Positions 1 to 9,174 of a DNA stretch of 64,000 nt are shown here, piece after piece. The position numbers and the translations under genes are program-made. Below the pieces are notes generated by a model. The model was not told the DNA's origin, searched no databases, and was given only the letters and a program-made list of their open reading frames with translations. Source of the DNA: Dyadobacter sp. CY343 (GTDB taxonomy: Bacteria; Bacteroidota; Bacteroidia; Cytophagales; Spirosomataceae); NCBI RefSeq assembly GCF_021390335.1, contig NZ_JAJUXK010000004.1:558001-622000 (forward strand), given 5' to 3'. Numbering within the stretch: position 1 is the stretch's first letter; each line of letters opens with the position of its first letter.

Positions 1-2367
1 AAGGAGAAGGAAAAGGAAATGAAATCGTATGCGGACGCGGAAGCCAAGTACGATGAGCAGGTGAAAAACGACCGCGCCAAAGTGCTCGAATTGATGGCGC
101 AGATGGAAAGCGAGCACAATGCAACCGTCTCTAAAAACACGCTGGGCGCAGAAGAAGCAAAGATTAATGAACTGCGTCGCAAGCGCATAGCATCGGTCGA
201 AGCGATGAAGGTTGACGAGCAGCAGAAGGAAGCTGCGCGGGTCATGATCAACCGCAACGCCGACGATGAGATATCAAAAGCAAAAGACGAATTCCGGGCA
301 AAAGAACTGAAAGCCCAGCAGGAAGCCGATGAGAAACGGATCGAAAATACCCGCTTCATCACAGAAACCGAGCGGCAGGCTGAGCTTGCTGTACTTGATT
401 TCCGCGAACTTGCGGCAAAAGGGAATGCCAAAAAGCTGGCCGATATCGCCAAAGAACGGCTTGATCTGGAACTCCGTTTCCTGCATGAAAAACTTGCCCA
501 GGAAGAAGCCGCCGAGAAGGCGCGGATCAATGCCGACATCACAGACAAAGACCAGCGTGCAGCCGCAATCCTGGCTGTTGAAAATCGCTACCATCAGGAA
601 TCGATCACCGCTGATAAGCAAGCGGCCGAAGATAAAAAGCAGATAGACAAAGACCTGCACGATAAAAAGGCCGAGAACGTGCGTGCTTACAGCAGCATGT
701 TTGCTTCCCTGCTGGAAGGTGATATCAATGCATTCGTTGCCGGCGCACAAAAAATGGTTCAAGGCCACAAGGCAGCATGGCAGGAAAAGCTAGCGGCCGA
801 CACCGCCAATTACGAAGCTGCCGGTCAAGCTGCTATCGCTGCCGTCAACTTTTTGAACGACCTGGCTCAGAAGAAAGCCGAGAAAGCGATCGCCGAAGCC
901 AACCGGGAGCGCGATGAAAAAGTAGCCATTTTGACCAATGAGCTTGCAGTGACAGACGCGTTGATCACTGCCAGTTCAAACTATGTGACGCAGCTCAAAT
1001 CGGCAGAAACCGACCGGCTCACAGAACTCCAGCGTATACTGACTAGCGAAACCACCAGCGAAGAAGAGAAGCGCGACGCGTTGAAACGGTATTATTCAGA
1101 GCAGCTGCTGCAAATGAAAAATGCTGAAGAAGAAAAGATCAAAGACTTGCAGCGGCTGGCCAATATGGCCAAAACCGAAGACGAAAAGCAGGCGATTGAA
1201 GAAAAAATACGGCTGGCCAAAAATGAAAGTGAGGAGAAAATCCGGCTGGCAGAAGAAGAAGCGCAATCGAAGATGCAGACCATCGACGAGCTCTCCCAAT
1301 TCAACACCGAGATTACCGAAGCTGCTTTGGCCGAAGCCACTCAGGCCAGTGAAAAGCAGATCCTGATGGCCTCTGAAGAAGCCGAGCAAAAGGCCACTTT
1401 CAAGGAAGATCTGGAAGAAACCATCGCCGCTGAAAACCGCAAGGCTCGGGCAACGGAAATGGCTGAAAAGAAAAAGGCTTTTGCAGCCCAGAAGAAGGCT
1501 GATATCGCGACGGCATTGATCACCGGCGCGCTTGCGGTATTAAAGGCGCTGGCCAACTTTTTCCCGCTTAACATCATTTTAGCGGCTACTGCTGCTGTGG
1601 TAACAGGCGTGCAGATTGCCAAGATTAAGAACCAGCCTGAACCTTCTTTCGAGCAAGGCGGTTTCATTGCCCGAGGGGGCAAACATGGAAGCTCCTACGG
1701 CGACGGCGGGATCGCATTGGTCGACCGCTTCTCTGGCCGTGAAGTGGGTGAAATGGAGGGAGATGAAGCGATTATCAGCGCCAAGCAAACAGAGGCCAAT
1801 TGGCCGATCATTCAAAAAATGTTCAGTAATGCCCGGACTCCTGGTCTGGCAAGTACACCCGTAATGAAGCACCCTGCCACACCGATGGCCTTCAAGAACG
1901 GTGGCATGTTCGAAAGTCCGTATTTTGAGCGCGGGATGTACCTTTTTGGTTCTAAAAAACGCAAGGCGGAGCAGGCCGCCAAGGATGCCGAAGCGGAAGC
2001 TGCAAAAGCCCAGGCAGAAGCCGACGCAGCAATGGGCGACATGCCATCTTTCGACGGCTCATCCTTCGATGGGCTTGACGGCGGCGGCAGCGGTGTGACC
2101 GGTGATACGGCCAGCGCCCAGGCTGCGCATGAAGAAGCCCAGCGTCAAGGAAAAGAGCAGCTGAAAGCCATTCAGGATATTCTAACAGAAGCCAAGCAGA
2201 CCAATATAAACCTGATCCGGGTGTCGTCTGCCGTTGGCGAGGTGAAACAATCCGTCGACGGAGTTGCCGGTGCGGTCCGGAATGTAGAAGGAGCTGTGAA
2301 CGCTTCTAACACGCAAGGCAAATTTGATGCCCTGATAGGCGCTATAAGCAATTTAAGCGCTGCATAA
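1..2367 (+). CDS. Phage tail tape-measure protein, 5'-partial
   Basis: Sets tail length and forms the tail-lumen rod in siphovirus-like phages. The reading frame is open to base 1: six sense codons precede the first ATG at 19, so the true start lies left of the window. The visible ~788 residues are mostly Ala/Glu/Lys coiled coil. A hydrophobic segment lies at about residues 496-536 (from the ATG at 19). A Gly-rich stretch and GGIALVD...GEMEGDEAIIS at about 545-595 form a C-terminal signature I associate with Bacteroidetes tape-measure or minor tail proteins. A second Ala/Glu coil and a Gly/Ser linker finish the protein. It is the first of a plus-strand series of structural genes. A generic coiled-coil tail protein is the alternative. 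Confidence 0.72.
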   Translation, partial: KEKEKEMKSYADAEAKYDEQVKNDRAKVLELMAQMESEHNATVSKNTLGAEEAKINELRRKRIASVEAMKVDEQQKEAARVMINRNADDEISKAKDEFRAKELKAQQEADEKRIENTRFITETERQAELAVLDFRELAAKGNAKKLADIAKERLDLELRFLHEKLAQEEAAEKARINADITDKDQRAAAILAVENRYHQESITADKQAAEDKKQIDKDLHDKKAENVRAYSSMFASLLEGDINAFVAGAQKMVQGHKAAWQEKLAADTANYEAAGQAAIAAVNFLNDLAQKKAEKAIAEANRERDEKVAILTNELAVTDALITASSNYVTQLKSAETDRLTELQRILTSETTSEEEKRDALKRYYSEQLLQMKNAEEEKIKDLQRLANMAKTEDEKQAIEEKIRLAKNESEEKIRLAEEEAQSKMQTIDELSQFNTEITEAALAEATQASEKQILMASEEAEQKATFKEDLEETIAAENRKARATEMAEKKKAFAAQKKADIATALITGALAVLKALANFFPLNIILAATAAVVTGVQIAKIKNQPEPSFEQGGFIARGGKHGSSYGDGGIALVDRFSGREVGEMEGDEAIISAKQTEANWPIIQKMFSNARTPGLASTPVMKHPATPMAFKNGGMFESPYFERGMYLFGSKKRKAEQAAKDAEAEAAKAQAEADAAMGDMPSFDGSSFDGLDGGGSGVTGDTASAQAAHEEAQRQGKEQLKAIQDILTEAKQTNINLIRVSSAVGEVKQSVDGVAGAVRNVEGAVNASNTQGKFDALIGAISNLSAA

Positions 2368-2437
2368 CGATTTTAGCTCATATAGAATTATTTGTCATTT
2401 TTCGCTATTTTTATAACAAAATCCGCCTCTCTCAAAA

Positions 2438-2917
2438 ATGGTCAAGAAAATTGTTATCACGCTTCCGGCGCACGTGAAGAAATTCTTTTTGTTCGAGTAT
2501 TCTGGTTATGTCAGAAAGAACGGTGTCGACGAAATACACGTCGACAAGAACAGTGAATTGGGCAAGCTGCTCCACCTGATTTCCCGCCCAATCCCCTACA
2601 CCCAGCTAACGGGCAAAGCCACCGCTGCTGGTAGCCTTTCAATCCGCTACTATACCCATATCCAAAGCTTCGAGGTGCCTATCGATAAGTTGCCGCTTCT
2701 TGTGCATTATATGGATGAAATGTTCCGGCGCAGTTTGATCTATGAAGTACGCGGAGCGCAAGAGCTGACCGGCGCGGATTATGGACCGCTGATCACCTCA
2801 TTTTTAAAGCGACGGGGAATCGAAAAGGACATTGATGTGGATTGGCAAACACTTCGCAAGGTTTACCGCGACTACGTGATGAAAACCAACAGAAAAATGG
2901 CAAAAAGTTACGCGTAA
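2438..2917 (+). CDS. Phage protein of unknown function, 159 aa
   Basis: I do not recognise a family. The 159-residue product is basic, has no signal peptide or membrane segment, and ends in a Lys/Arg-rich helix (residues ~130-157), so nucleic-acid binding is possible but unproven. It lies 70 bp after the tape-measure gene on the same strand. Its TAA stop sits inside the first of four 20-bp direct repeats, and a strong terminator follows at ~2997-3038, so it closes a transcription unit. The ATG at 2438 is the only good start. Position after the tape measure would suit a tail protein, but the sequence gives no direct support. Confidence 0.6.
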   Translation: MVKKIVITLPAHVKKFFLFEYSGYVRKNGVDEIHVDKNSELGKLLHLISRPIPYTQLTGKATAAGSLSIRYYTHIQSFEVPIDKLPLLVHYMDEMFRRSLIYEVRGAQELTGADYGPLITSFLKRRGIEKDIDVDWQTLRKVYRDYVMKTNRKMAKSYA

Positions 2918-2990
2918 GAAGTCCACTTTTTGAGCAAGAAGTCCACTAAATGCGAAAGAAGTCCACCTGACGCGTAAGAAGTCCATCCCA
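2911..2990. repeat. Four 20-bp direct repeats sharing AAGAAGTCCAC
   Basis: Copies of AAGAAGTCCAC begin at 2916, 2936, 2956 and 2976, exactly 20 bp apart. The second copy reads CAAGAAGTCCAC and the last ends in T instead of C. The preceding bases are also similar (GCGTAAG, GAGCAAG, GCGAAAG, GCGTAAG). Twenty bp is close to two helical turns, so the copies would face the same side of the DNA. The array starts in the last codons of the 159-aa gene and ends just before a terminator. Its role is unknown; protein-binding iterons or a packaging/replication site are possibilities. Confidence 0.9.
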
Positions 2991-2996
2991 TTTTCA

Positions 2997-3038
2997 TAAA
3001 AAAACCGCGATTAGATCAAACTGACGCGGTTTTTTTTC
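2997..3038 (+). terminator. Rho-independent terminator
   Basis: Arms AAAACCGCG (3001-3009) and CGCGGTTTT (3025-3033) flank a 15-nt loop and run into a T tract. It ends transcription of the tape-measure/159-aa unit just after the 20-bp repeats. Confidence 0.85.
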
Positions 3039-3107
3039 TTTATCAGCCTTCAAAAAGCGCGTTTTTCCGTCCTTTTAAGAGGGTCTTTTTCGGCCTAATT
3101 TTCGGGC

Positions 3108-3659
3108 ATGTTAGGCACTATCCAAAAACTGGGCGAAATAAGTCAATCCGCTTTTAATGCCGGGTTTCTAACCCATTTGTTTCTGATTAGAACAGATGAC
3201 ATCTCCTTTCAGTCCGACACCTTCGGAAATGGATTGCAGGAGACTATCAACTCTATTGAAATTAAGGCGGACACTGTCATTACAAAGTTTCGCCTTGCAC
3301 CCAAAACCGCAACGCTCACTGAGGCCAGCTCTGAAAGTGCTGACGGGGTATCCTATGGCACCAGCATCTCGGTCCCAGTTAAGGGACCGGCAACTGAACT
3401 GGTTAACTGGATTTATAGAAATGCCAAATGCCGCTTTATTGTTTTGACACGTGATACAACCGGTCTATGCTACCTGGCCGGTAAAGTCGAAAACGGGTGC
3501 AGGATCAGCTGGGGCAGACAAATAACAAATTCTCATTCTCATGCCTTTTCGATAACCGTAGTCGACTGGCAGCCGATCCGGTGGGTGCCAACTATTGATC
3601 CTGAATTGCTTTTTCCAGAGGGTGATTTCGACAGCTCGTTCGATTTTAGTTTTTCCTGA
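3108..3659 (+). CDS. Phage structural-region protein, 183 aa
   Basis: No confident family match. The product is soluble, beta-rich in appearance and acidic at the C-terminus, with no signal peptide. It lies between the terminator after the 159-aa gene and the fibre/tailspike gene, which starts about 26 bp after its stop. That placement suggests a distal tail or baseplate part connecting the tail to the fibre. This is inference from order only. The ATG at 3108 lacks a Shine-Dalgarno, as is normal in Bacteroidetes. Confidence 0.6.
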   Translation: MLGTIQKLGEISQSAFNAGFLTHLFLIRTDDISFQSDTFGNGLQETINSIEIKADTVITKFRLAPKTATLTEASSESADGVSYGTSISVPVKGPATELVNWIYRNAKCRFIVLTRDTTGLCYLAGKVENGCRISWGRQITNSHSHAFSITVVDWQPIRWVPTIDPELLFPEGDFDSSFDFSFS

Positions 3660-3685
3660 TAACTACAACTTAATAGATGATTTTA

Positions 3686-5935
3686 ATGAAAACCTCCTTA
3701 CTGCGCGCTCTCGCCCTTTTTTCGATTATTTCCCTTGCAAGTCCATTTGTCCGGGCACAGGTCAATGAAGAAGCCGTCCGAGAGAAGATTCTTTCAACGA
3801 TCACCACCAACAACCGGAAGGAGATAAGCGCTGAGCGGATGCGGCAGACATTGCTTGATCTCGTGGGATACAGTAGCAAAATGACACCATCACTGACTTG
3901 CGCCCAGGTCAGGCAAGGCAAAGCGGACGCAGCACAAACCATCAGCATTTCAGATGCAGGCGTATCTGGCGTATTCCGGTACAATCCCGGCAATTTAACT
4001 TCCGAAGATGATGGCGTTTTAGTGCTTAGGTTTGGCAACAAGCGTTATGAACGACAGTACGAAGGCGCTATCAACATCAAATGGTTCGGCGCGAAGGGTG
4101 ATAGCTTGACGGACGACACTCAGGCTTTCGTGAAGGCAATGAGAAGTAAGGCGAAGATCTTTATTCCCTGGGGAAAATACCGGGTTACCAGTACAATTTC
4201 AGTTACAGGCTCTAATCTGATCATAGAAGGCGAAGACGGGGCCGAAATTTTCACGAATAACCAGTACGCTGTTTTCAGGCTTCAAGATATATCAAACGTC
4301 ACTTTTAACAATTTGCAGCTATCCAGTTACAGGAATACGGGCAGCACTGTTTCGTTAGGTGTGGTTTACTCCAATAATAACAGGCTTCGTAATATCACTT
4401 TCAATAACTGTTCATTCACAATCCCTTATGTCGCAGTGAATGCGGTGAAAATCATAAACGAGAGCGATAAAACCACAGATGGATTTACGTTCAACAAGTG
4501 CCGGTTTGAAAACATCGGCAGGATGGGAATTGAATTTCAGAACCACGAAGACGGTACTGTTTTAAGCAGGTACAATAATGTCACGATACGCGACTGCATT
4601 TTTAAGAATACCGGGGTAATTAACTCTGGTATGGCCATTTCAATATCTGGGGTTGGTACGGGTGCGATAATTGAAAACAACATTTTTGAAGCCTACGGGT
4701 ATGCAGGAATAGAAAATATTGGGTGTTCAAACGTAACGGTTCGCGGCAATACCTTTTCGAATCCTAAATCGGGCGGCTCGTTTTCCTTTACGGGAAGTCG
4801 CAGGATGTATAATATCCAGATCCTGAACAATATCAATCAGCATGAGGACAAGGACTTTATAAATTTCTGGAACTGTGAAAATATATCATTCCACAACAAC
4901 ACGTTTTACACAGCAAAGTACGTGGTTCTACGCAGTTGCGCTAAGGTTAACTTTGTAGGCGGTTCGATCAGGGGCGCAGACCGGCACGCGCTCTTTATCG
5001 AAGGTGTAAGTAATGATATCCGGATTTTTGGCACCAGCTTTGACAATACCAGCACCACCCCCTTTTCGGTAGTTCGAACGTACGGCGTCGGGGTGACCGA
5101 CGTTAAAATCTTCAATAGCACTTTTCACAAAGCGATCAGCGGCGCTTCCTTCGTTGATAACACCGAAGGGGCTGAACTTCCTTTTTTGTATCAAAACACC
5201 TCGTATAGCAGCACGAGTTTATCCAGGACTACAACCACGCAGGCCGTTTCTCTGAGTGGTGCTACAATTAGCAGTAGCTCGCTTTTAATTGACCTACAGT
5301 ATTATATCAAGCATGAATTGGCTGACATTACCGCTGACAGCTTGACATCTTTAACCTTTTCACTGGCAAATGCCACCAACGGCCGCTTTGCTACTGTTTA
5401 CCTGCGCAACGCGTCGGCTACACCGAAGCGGATCATAGTTTCTGGCGCGGCTGCAATAGGCAATACTTTTATAGGCCCAGGCGACAGGACAATTCTTTCG
5501 ATTTGGGTGTATGGTACCACTGATATCTTCTATTCGCTTACCGGTACTGACCGGCCGCTGATTGATGAATCGATTACTACACCACGAACGGCGGCACAAA
5601 TGACTACGGCTTTCCCTTCTGCCGTTCGTGGACAGCAGGTTTTCGCTCCCAATGCTGGCGTGATGTATACCAGATCCCTCGCGTCTACCAGTACCTGGAA
5701 GTCCTGGAAAGTGGCTGAGCCAGGGCGGGAATCTATGGCCGTGACCAGCGGATCAGCAACTATCCCAACCAAATCCGCGCTTAATAGCGCCTATGGCACC
5801 TACATGGCCGGCACAATCGTGACGTATCCACAGATCGGCACCGGCACAAGAGAGTACCGAAAGCTATTGGATTCCAATACCTCTGATTGGGTTGAGACCG
5901 TCTGGGCGACTGGTATCAAATCACAGCTGCCTTGA
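3686..5935 (+). CDS. Tail fibre/tailspike-like right-handed beta-helix protein with signal peptide
   Basis: The first ~25 residues are a signal peptide ending near VRAQ. A helical head follows (about 25-65) with a TNNRKEISAERMRQTLLDLV pattern that I associate with adhesin and fibre proteins of Bacteroidetes phages. A Pectate_lyase_3-type beta-helix starts at KWFGAKGDSLTDDTQAF (about residue 133) and has many Asn-rich rungs (NVTFNN, NNIFEAYG, VTVRGNTF) to about residue 480. A C-terminal fibre domain ends the 749-aa protein. Such proteins bind or cleave surface polysaccharide. Start 3686 was preferred over the ATG at 3677 because it gives a compact signal peptide. The signal peptide is unusual for a virion part. 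A secreted lysogeny-expressed polysaccharide lyase is the alternative. Confidence 0.75.
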   Translation: MKTSLLRALALFSIISLASPFVRAQVNEEAVREKILSTITTNNRKEISAERMRQTLLDLVGYSSKMTPSLTCAQVRQGKADAAQTISISDAGVSGVFRYNPGNLTSEDDGVLVLRFGNKRYERQYEGAINIKWFGAKGDSLTDDTQAFVKAMRSKAKIFIPWGKYRVTSTISVTGSNLIIEGEDGAEIFTNNQYAVFRLQDISNVTFNNLQLSSYRNTGSTVSLGVVYSNNNRLRNITFNNCSFTIPYVAVNAVKIINESDKTTDGFTFNKCRFENIGRMGIEFQNHEDGTVLSRYNNVTIRDCIFKNTGVINSGMAISISGVGTGAIIENNIFEAYGYAGIENIGCSNVTVRGNTFSNPKSGGSFSFTGSRRMYNIQILNNINQHEDKDFINFWNCENISFHNNTFYTAKYVVLRSCAKVNFVGGSIRGADRHALFIEGVSNDIRIFGTSFDNTSTTPFSVVRTYGVGVTDVKIFNSTFHKAISGASFVDNTEGAELPFLYQNTSYSSTSLSRTTTTQAVSLSGATISSSSLLIDLQYYIKHELADITADSLTSLTFSLANATNGRFATVYLRNASATPKRIIVSGAAAIGNTFIGPGDRTILSIWVYGTTDIFYSLTGTDRPLIDESITTPRTAAQMTTAFPSAVRGQQVFAPNAGVMYTRSLASTSTWKSWKVAEPGRESMAVTSGSATIPTKSALNSAYGTYMAGTIVTYPQIGTGTREYRKLLDSNTSDWVETVWATGIKSQLP

Positions 5936-6015
5936 CAAGATTTAAGTCCTTCTTAACTGTTAAATAAAGTTTCTATTTCGTAACTGCTAAGACCCCAACT
6001 AATCAGTACGACAGT

Positions 6016-6873
6016 GTGAACGCATTAACTTTTTCAGGACTATGGCTCATTCATGAACCCTTTGCAAGCCGCATGGAAGGAATTATCCTTCCCCGGCTTG
6101 CAGCAGGTTTCGATCCAATTCCGCCACATTTTAAAGCTGCCCACATTGATGCCGGAATCTCAGCCCGGGACAAGGATGGTAATTGGAGCCGCGCCCGCGC
6201 CTACCTGGATGATTATCTCAGGATCGGCGGTGGCGACGTTGCCGTGATCCCGCTTGAAGGGACTATGAGCCGTTACGGTTACTGCGGAATGGGTAACGAG
6301 TTTTTGACCGACGTCATCAACGAAGCTGCGACTGAACCCGCGGTGAAAGCGATCGTCATAAAAGGCAATACCCCGGGCGGCACCGTCGATTCGGTCGAAA
6401 TGCTTGCCGACGCCATCAAAAAGTTTCCAAAACCGTCAGTTGGATATGTGAACGGCATGGTGGCCAGCGCAGGCGTTTTCGCCATGAGCCAGGCTGACCA
6501 GATCGTCATGGAAAATTCGATTTCATCTGAAATCGGCTCTATTGGTGTGCTGATGGTTCACATCGACCAAACCGCAGCGCTGGAAAAAGCCGGTTTGAAG
6601 GTGACTATTTTCCGCGCTTCTGACTCGGTCGATAAAGCCCGGATCAACGGCGTTGAAAAATTGAGCGATGACCTGGTCGACGAAATCCAGCTAAGCCTTG
6701 ATCAGGCGATGACAACCTTCAAAGGTTATGTCAAGCGCGGCCGCGCGGGTAAGCTCACCAGCGAAGAAATATTCACCGGCAAAATGTACGGGAAAGCCAA
6801 AGCGCAATCGCATGGCTTAGTAGACCGCACCGGCAGCTTGGCCGATGCCATCAAACTTGCACGTAAACTGTAA
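6016..6873 (+). CDS. S49-family (SppA/SohB-like) phage head maturation protease
   Basis: Single-domain S49 serine protease of 285 aa that would cleave scaffold and capsid protein during head assembly. The core has NTPGGTVDS (about 118-126), the nucleophile region NGMVASAGVFAM with Ser151, and a candidate general base Lys207 in SDSVDKAR. No signal peptide is present, unlike the cellular SppA at 22953. It starts at GTG 6016; the N-terminal NALTFSGLWLI resembles starts of phage S49 proteases in this phylum. It directly precedes the scaffold candidate and capsid genes, the order expected for head-assembly proteins. Confidence 0.85.
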   Translation: MNALTFSGLWLIHEPFASRMEGIILPRLAAGFDPIPPHFKAAHIDAGISARDKDGNWSRARAYLDDYLRIGGGDVAVIPLEGTMSRYGYCGMGNEFLTDVINEAATEPAVKAIVIKGNTPGGTVDSVEMLADAIKKFPKPSVGYVNGMVASAGVFAMSQADQIVMENSISSEIGSIGVLMVHIDQTAALEKAGLKVTIFRASDSVDKARINGVEKLSDDLVDEIQLSLDQAMTTFKGYVKRGRAGKLTSEEIFTGKMYGKAKAQSHGLVDRTGSLADAIKLARKL

Positions 6874-6884
6874 TTCTATATCCA

Positions 6885-7307
6885 ATGAGCAAACAAACAA
6901 CCGTCGCTGCCCTCATAGCTGGTTTTTTCGGAAGGTCTGAAAAGGCTATTTCCGAGAAACTATCTACCGAAGAGCACAATGAATTTTCGGCTGACGTCTC
7001 CGAGCTGAATGAAAAGCTGGAAACCGCCAACACTGAAAATGCCCGCATTTCTACGGAATTGGCAACCGCTGCTACCCGGATCACCGAGCTGGAAGCTTCT
7101 CTTTCCACTGCAAGTGTCGAAGTAACAACGATGACCGCCTCTCTTGCAACTGTCACCACAGAGCGCGACAAGTACAAAGGCCATTACGACGAAGCAGCCA
7201 AAAAAGGCGAGCAAAACGCTGGTCAGGATGCCAACAGCCGCGGCGCTTCGGGCAAAGCAGTATACAACGAAAATGCGATCGCCGTTTGGCAGAAAGCGCA
7301 AGCGTAA
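6885..7307 (+). CDS. Probable phage scaffolding protein
   Basis: 140-aa, almost wholly coiled-coil protein (about residues 25-105, rich in Glu/Thr/Ala heptads) with a flexible Gly/Asn tail. It starts 11 bp after the S49 protease and ends 39 bp before the major capsid gene. Size, coil content and place between protease and capsid fit an assembly scaffold degraded by the protease. There is no family motif, so this is inferred from context. Confidence 0.65.
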   Translation: MSKQTTVAALIAGFFGRSEKAISEKLSTEEHNEFSADVSELNEKLETANTENARISTELATAATRITELEASLSTASVEVTTMTASLATVTTERDKYKGHYDEAAKKGEQNAGQDANSRGASGKAVYNENAIAVWQKAQA

Positions 7308-7346
7308 CCCACTTAACTCAGTTATCAACCTTTTCCAAATACTGTT

Positions 7347-8312
7347 ATGCAGATTATCAATTTTGAGAATTTCCACGAAGATTTAATGACTTCCATCGAC
7401 GGTGATGGTGCAATCATTATGAATTCAATCGTTGCTGGTGCCGAGTCACTCGGAACCAACTTTAAAGTGGTCAAAACGCGCGAAAGGGCAGCACTTGTTC
7501 GCCTTGAAGTAAAAGACGCATGGGCGCCGGCAAGCGACGACTTCAACCCCAAAGCGGCACTTGAAGTGAAAAGCCGTTTCGCGTCATTTAAAGAGGGTGA
7601 CATCGATTTGGAGATCACACTTTCCCAGATCAAGGAGGTTTATCAAAGCTACATTGGCTGGATTAAAGCTCCCGGACGCACATTGAACGAGGTTAACGAC
7701 AACCCGTTTGAGCTATTTTTCCTAAACCACATCATTGCCAAGCACTTCGAATTTGTACGTTTGAAAACGGCTTGGAATGGCGTTTATAATGCGGCTGGTG
7801 CTGGTGCAGGATCGTTGGCAGACGGTTTTATTACCATGTTTATTGCCGGCAGGGCAGTTGGTGGCGATATTGCTACGAACCACGTTTTTGACGGTGAAGT
7901 TATCACGGCTGCCAATGCATACGCACAGGTAAACGGTGTAGCTGACCTGGTTGCATCTGCTTCTCCGAACATGCTTTTGGAAGATTTGAACGTTTACCTG
8001 AGCCGTCAAGCTTACGACAATTATCGGAAGAACCGCCGCGCATTGTTCCCTACGCACGTAGGACCGGCTGACCGCCCGGATGTATTGGATGACTATTCCA
8101 ACATGAAGTTTGCTGTCGATCCGGGATTGGTTGGAAAAAGCCACATCTCGATTGCACCACAGAAAAACATGCTTTTCGTATGCAATGATGATCCAGGCAA
8201 ATACCGCCTGTCAATTGTGAAAGATGTGAAGTCCTACAAGCTGAGCATCCGTGCAAGCCTTGGTTTCGACTATGCTTCTCCGGATTGGGCTTTCATGAAC
8301 GATCAGAACTGA
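7347..8312 (+). CDS. Major capsid protein
   Basis: 321-aa soluble protein, probably an HK97-fold shell subunit. It has an acidic/basic N-terminal arm, a central domain with IKAPGRTLNEVNDNPFELFF (about 111-130), and a long mixed alpha/beta C-terminal half ending in a region like typical capsid P-domains (LSIRASLGFDYASPDWAF). It follows protease and scaffold and is closed by its own terminator at 8335-8361, which suits a highly expressed structural gene. The fold is inferred, since no short diagnostic motif exists for this family. Confidence 0.75.
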   Translation: MQIINFENFHEDLMTSIDGDGAIIMNSIVAGAESLGTNFKVVKTRERAALVRLEVKDAWAPASDDFNPKAALEVKSRFASFKEGDIDLEITLSQIKEVYQSYIGWIKAPGRTLNEVNDNPFELFFLNHIIAKHFEFVRLKTAWNGVYNAAGAGAGSLADGFITMFIAGRAVGGDIATNHVFDGEVITAANAYAQVNGVADLVASASPNMLLEDLNVYLSRQAYDNYRKNRRALFPTHVGPADRPDVLDDYSNMKFAVDPGLVGKSHISIAPQKNMLFVCNDDPGKYRLSIVKDVKSYKLSIRASLGFDYASPDWAFMNDQN

Positions 8313-8334
8313 CCACAGTAAACCCTCCCTCCTA

Positions 8335-8361
8335 CCCGTCCGGCCAGTCCGGGCGGGTTTT
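8335..8361 (+). terminator. Rho-independent terminator after capsid gene
   Basis: Arms CCCGTCCGG (8335-8343) and CCGGGCGGG (8349-8357), with one G-U pair, followed by TTTTC. It separates the capsid gene from the next structural gene. Confidence 0.75.
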
Positions 8362-8395
8362 CATTAAATCATTCACTTCCATTTTTCCTTTTAAA

Positions 8396-9118
8396 ATGAA
8401 GAACTTAAAACAAACCCTTATTGCCGGTGGGGTTATCGGCTCAGGCCTTGCAGCCTTCGCGGCAACCGGCAATCCATTTGCTGCTATTGCTGCGGCCAGC
8501 ACCATCAACTTTGCAGCACAAAAGGCTGCTGGTGTATCGCTTTTCGATGCAAATGGCGTTGCCAGCTGCACCGGATTGATCGGCATTAAGCGCCAATGCC
8601 AGACCCTGACAATCGGTGGAGCTAAGCGGCTTTACATTGGTTTGGCAGAAGACCTTCTCACTGAATTTTTGACTTACGAGCTTGCGAAAACTCTCGGTAA
8701 ATTCTCTGGTGCCATCCCGATGGTTGCAGGTAAAAAATTCATTGAGGTTGAAGCATGGTATGATTCGACCAAGTTTGACACCGAAATGAAGATCGGGGCA
8801 GGCTTTACGCAATCAATGGAATTCAAGCTTCTGGGCTACAATGACATTATCGTAAAGTTCGCAGCTCTTATGTATGAAACGCCAGTCGTGGTGATCGTGC
8901 AAGGCAACGATGACAAGCTGTATATGCTTGGACAGAAGTACATTCCATTAATGTTTGAAATGAAAGGTGTACTGCCTGAGAAAGGAACTGCCCGCAAAGA
9001 AGCAACCTTCTCAGCTAAGCAAGACGGTATGATGGTTCCCGTTTTCCCGTTGGATGCAACTGTAACCTTCGAAACTGAGCCACTTGTCGGCGTTGAAGCG
9101 CCAGAAGGCGGCGCATAG
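8396..9118 (+). CDS. Phage structural protein, 240 aa (tail-tube or head-associated candidate)
   Basis: The start was placed at ATG 8396. The frame stays open upstream to 8285, but that would overlap the capsid gene end and its terminator. The N-terminal ~40 residues are Gly/Ala-rich and hydrophobic (AGGVIGSGLAAFAATGNPFAAIAAAS), then a soluble beta-rich domain follows. It is flanked by terminators on both sides, so it is an individually expressed late gene. A tail-tube or head-decoration role fits position and size but no diagnostic motif is seen. Confidence 0.6.
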   Translation: MKNLKQTLIAGGVIGSGLAAFAATGNPFAAIAAASTINFAAQKAAGVSLFDANGVASCTGLIGIKRQCQTLTIGGAKRLYIGLAEDLLTEFLTYELAKTLGKFSGAIPMVAGKKFIEVEAWYDSTKFDTEMKIGAGFTQSMEFKLLGYNDIIVKFAALMYETPVVVIVQGNDDKLYMLGQKYIPLMFEMKGVLPEKGTARKEATFSAKQDGMMVPVFPLDATVTFETEPLVGVEAPEGGA

Positions 9119-9124
9119 TCAAAC

Positions 9125-9154
9125 GGAGGTGGCGCAAGCTGCCTCCTATTTTTT
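9125..9154 (+). terminator. Rho-independent terminator
   Basis: Arms GGAGGTGGC (9125-9133) and GCTGCCTCC (9138-9146), with two wobble pairs and a GCAA tetraloop, followed by TATTTTTTC. It ends the 240-aa structural gene. Confidence 0.8.
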
Positions 9155-9174
9155 CATTCCAAAATTTTACAACA

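Noticed and set aside
2911..2990. CRISPR array
   Set aside because: Repeats are 20 bp apart with no unique spacers of CRISPR length, so iteron-like repeats fit better.
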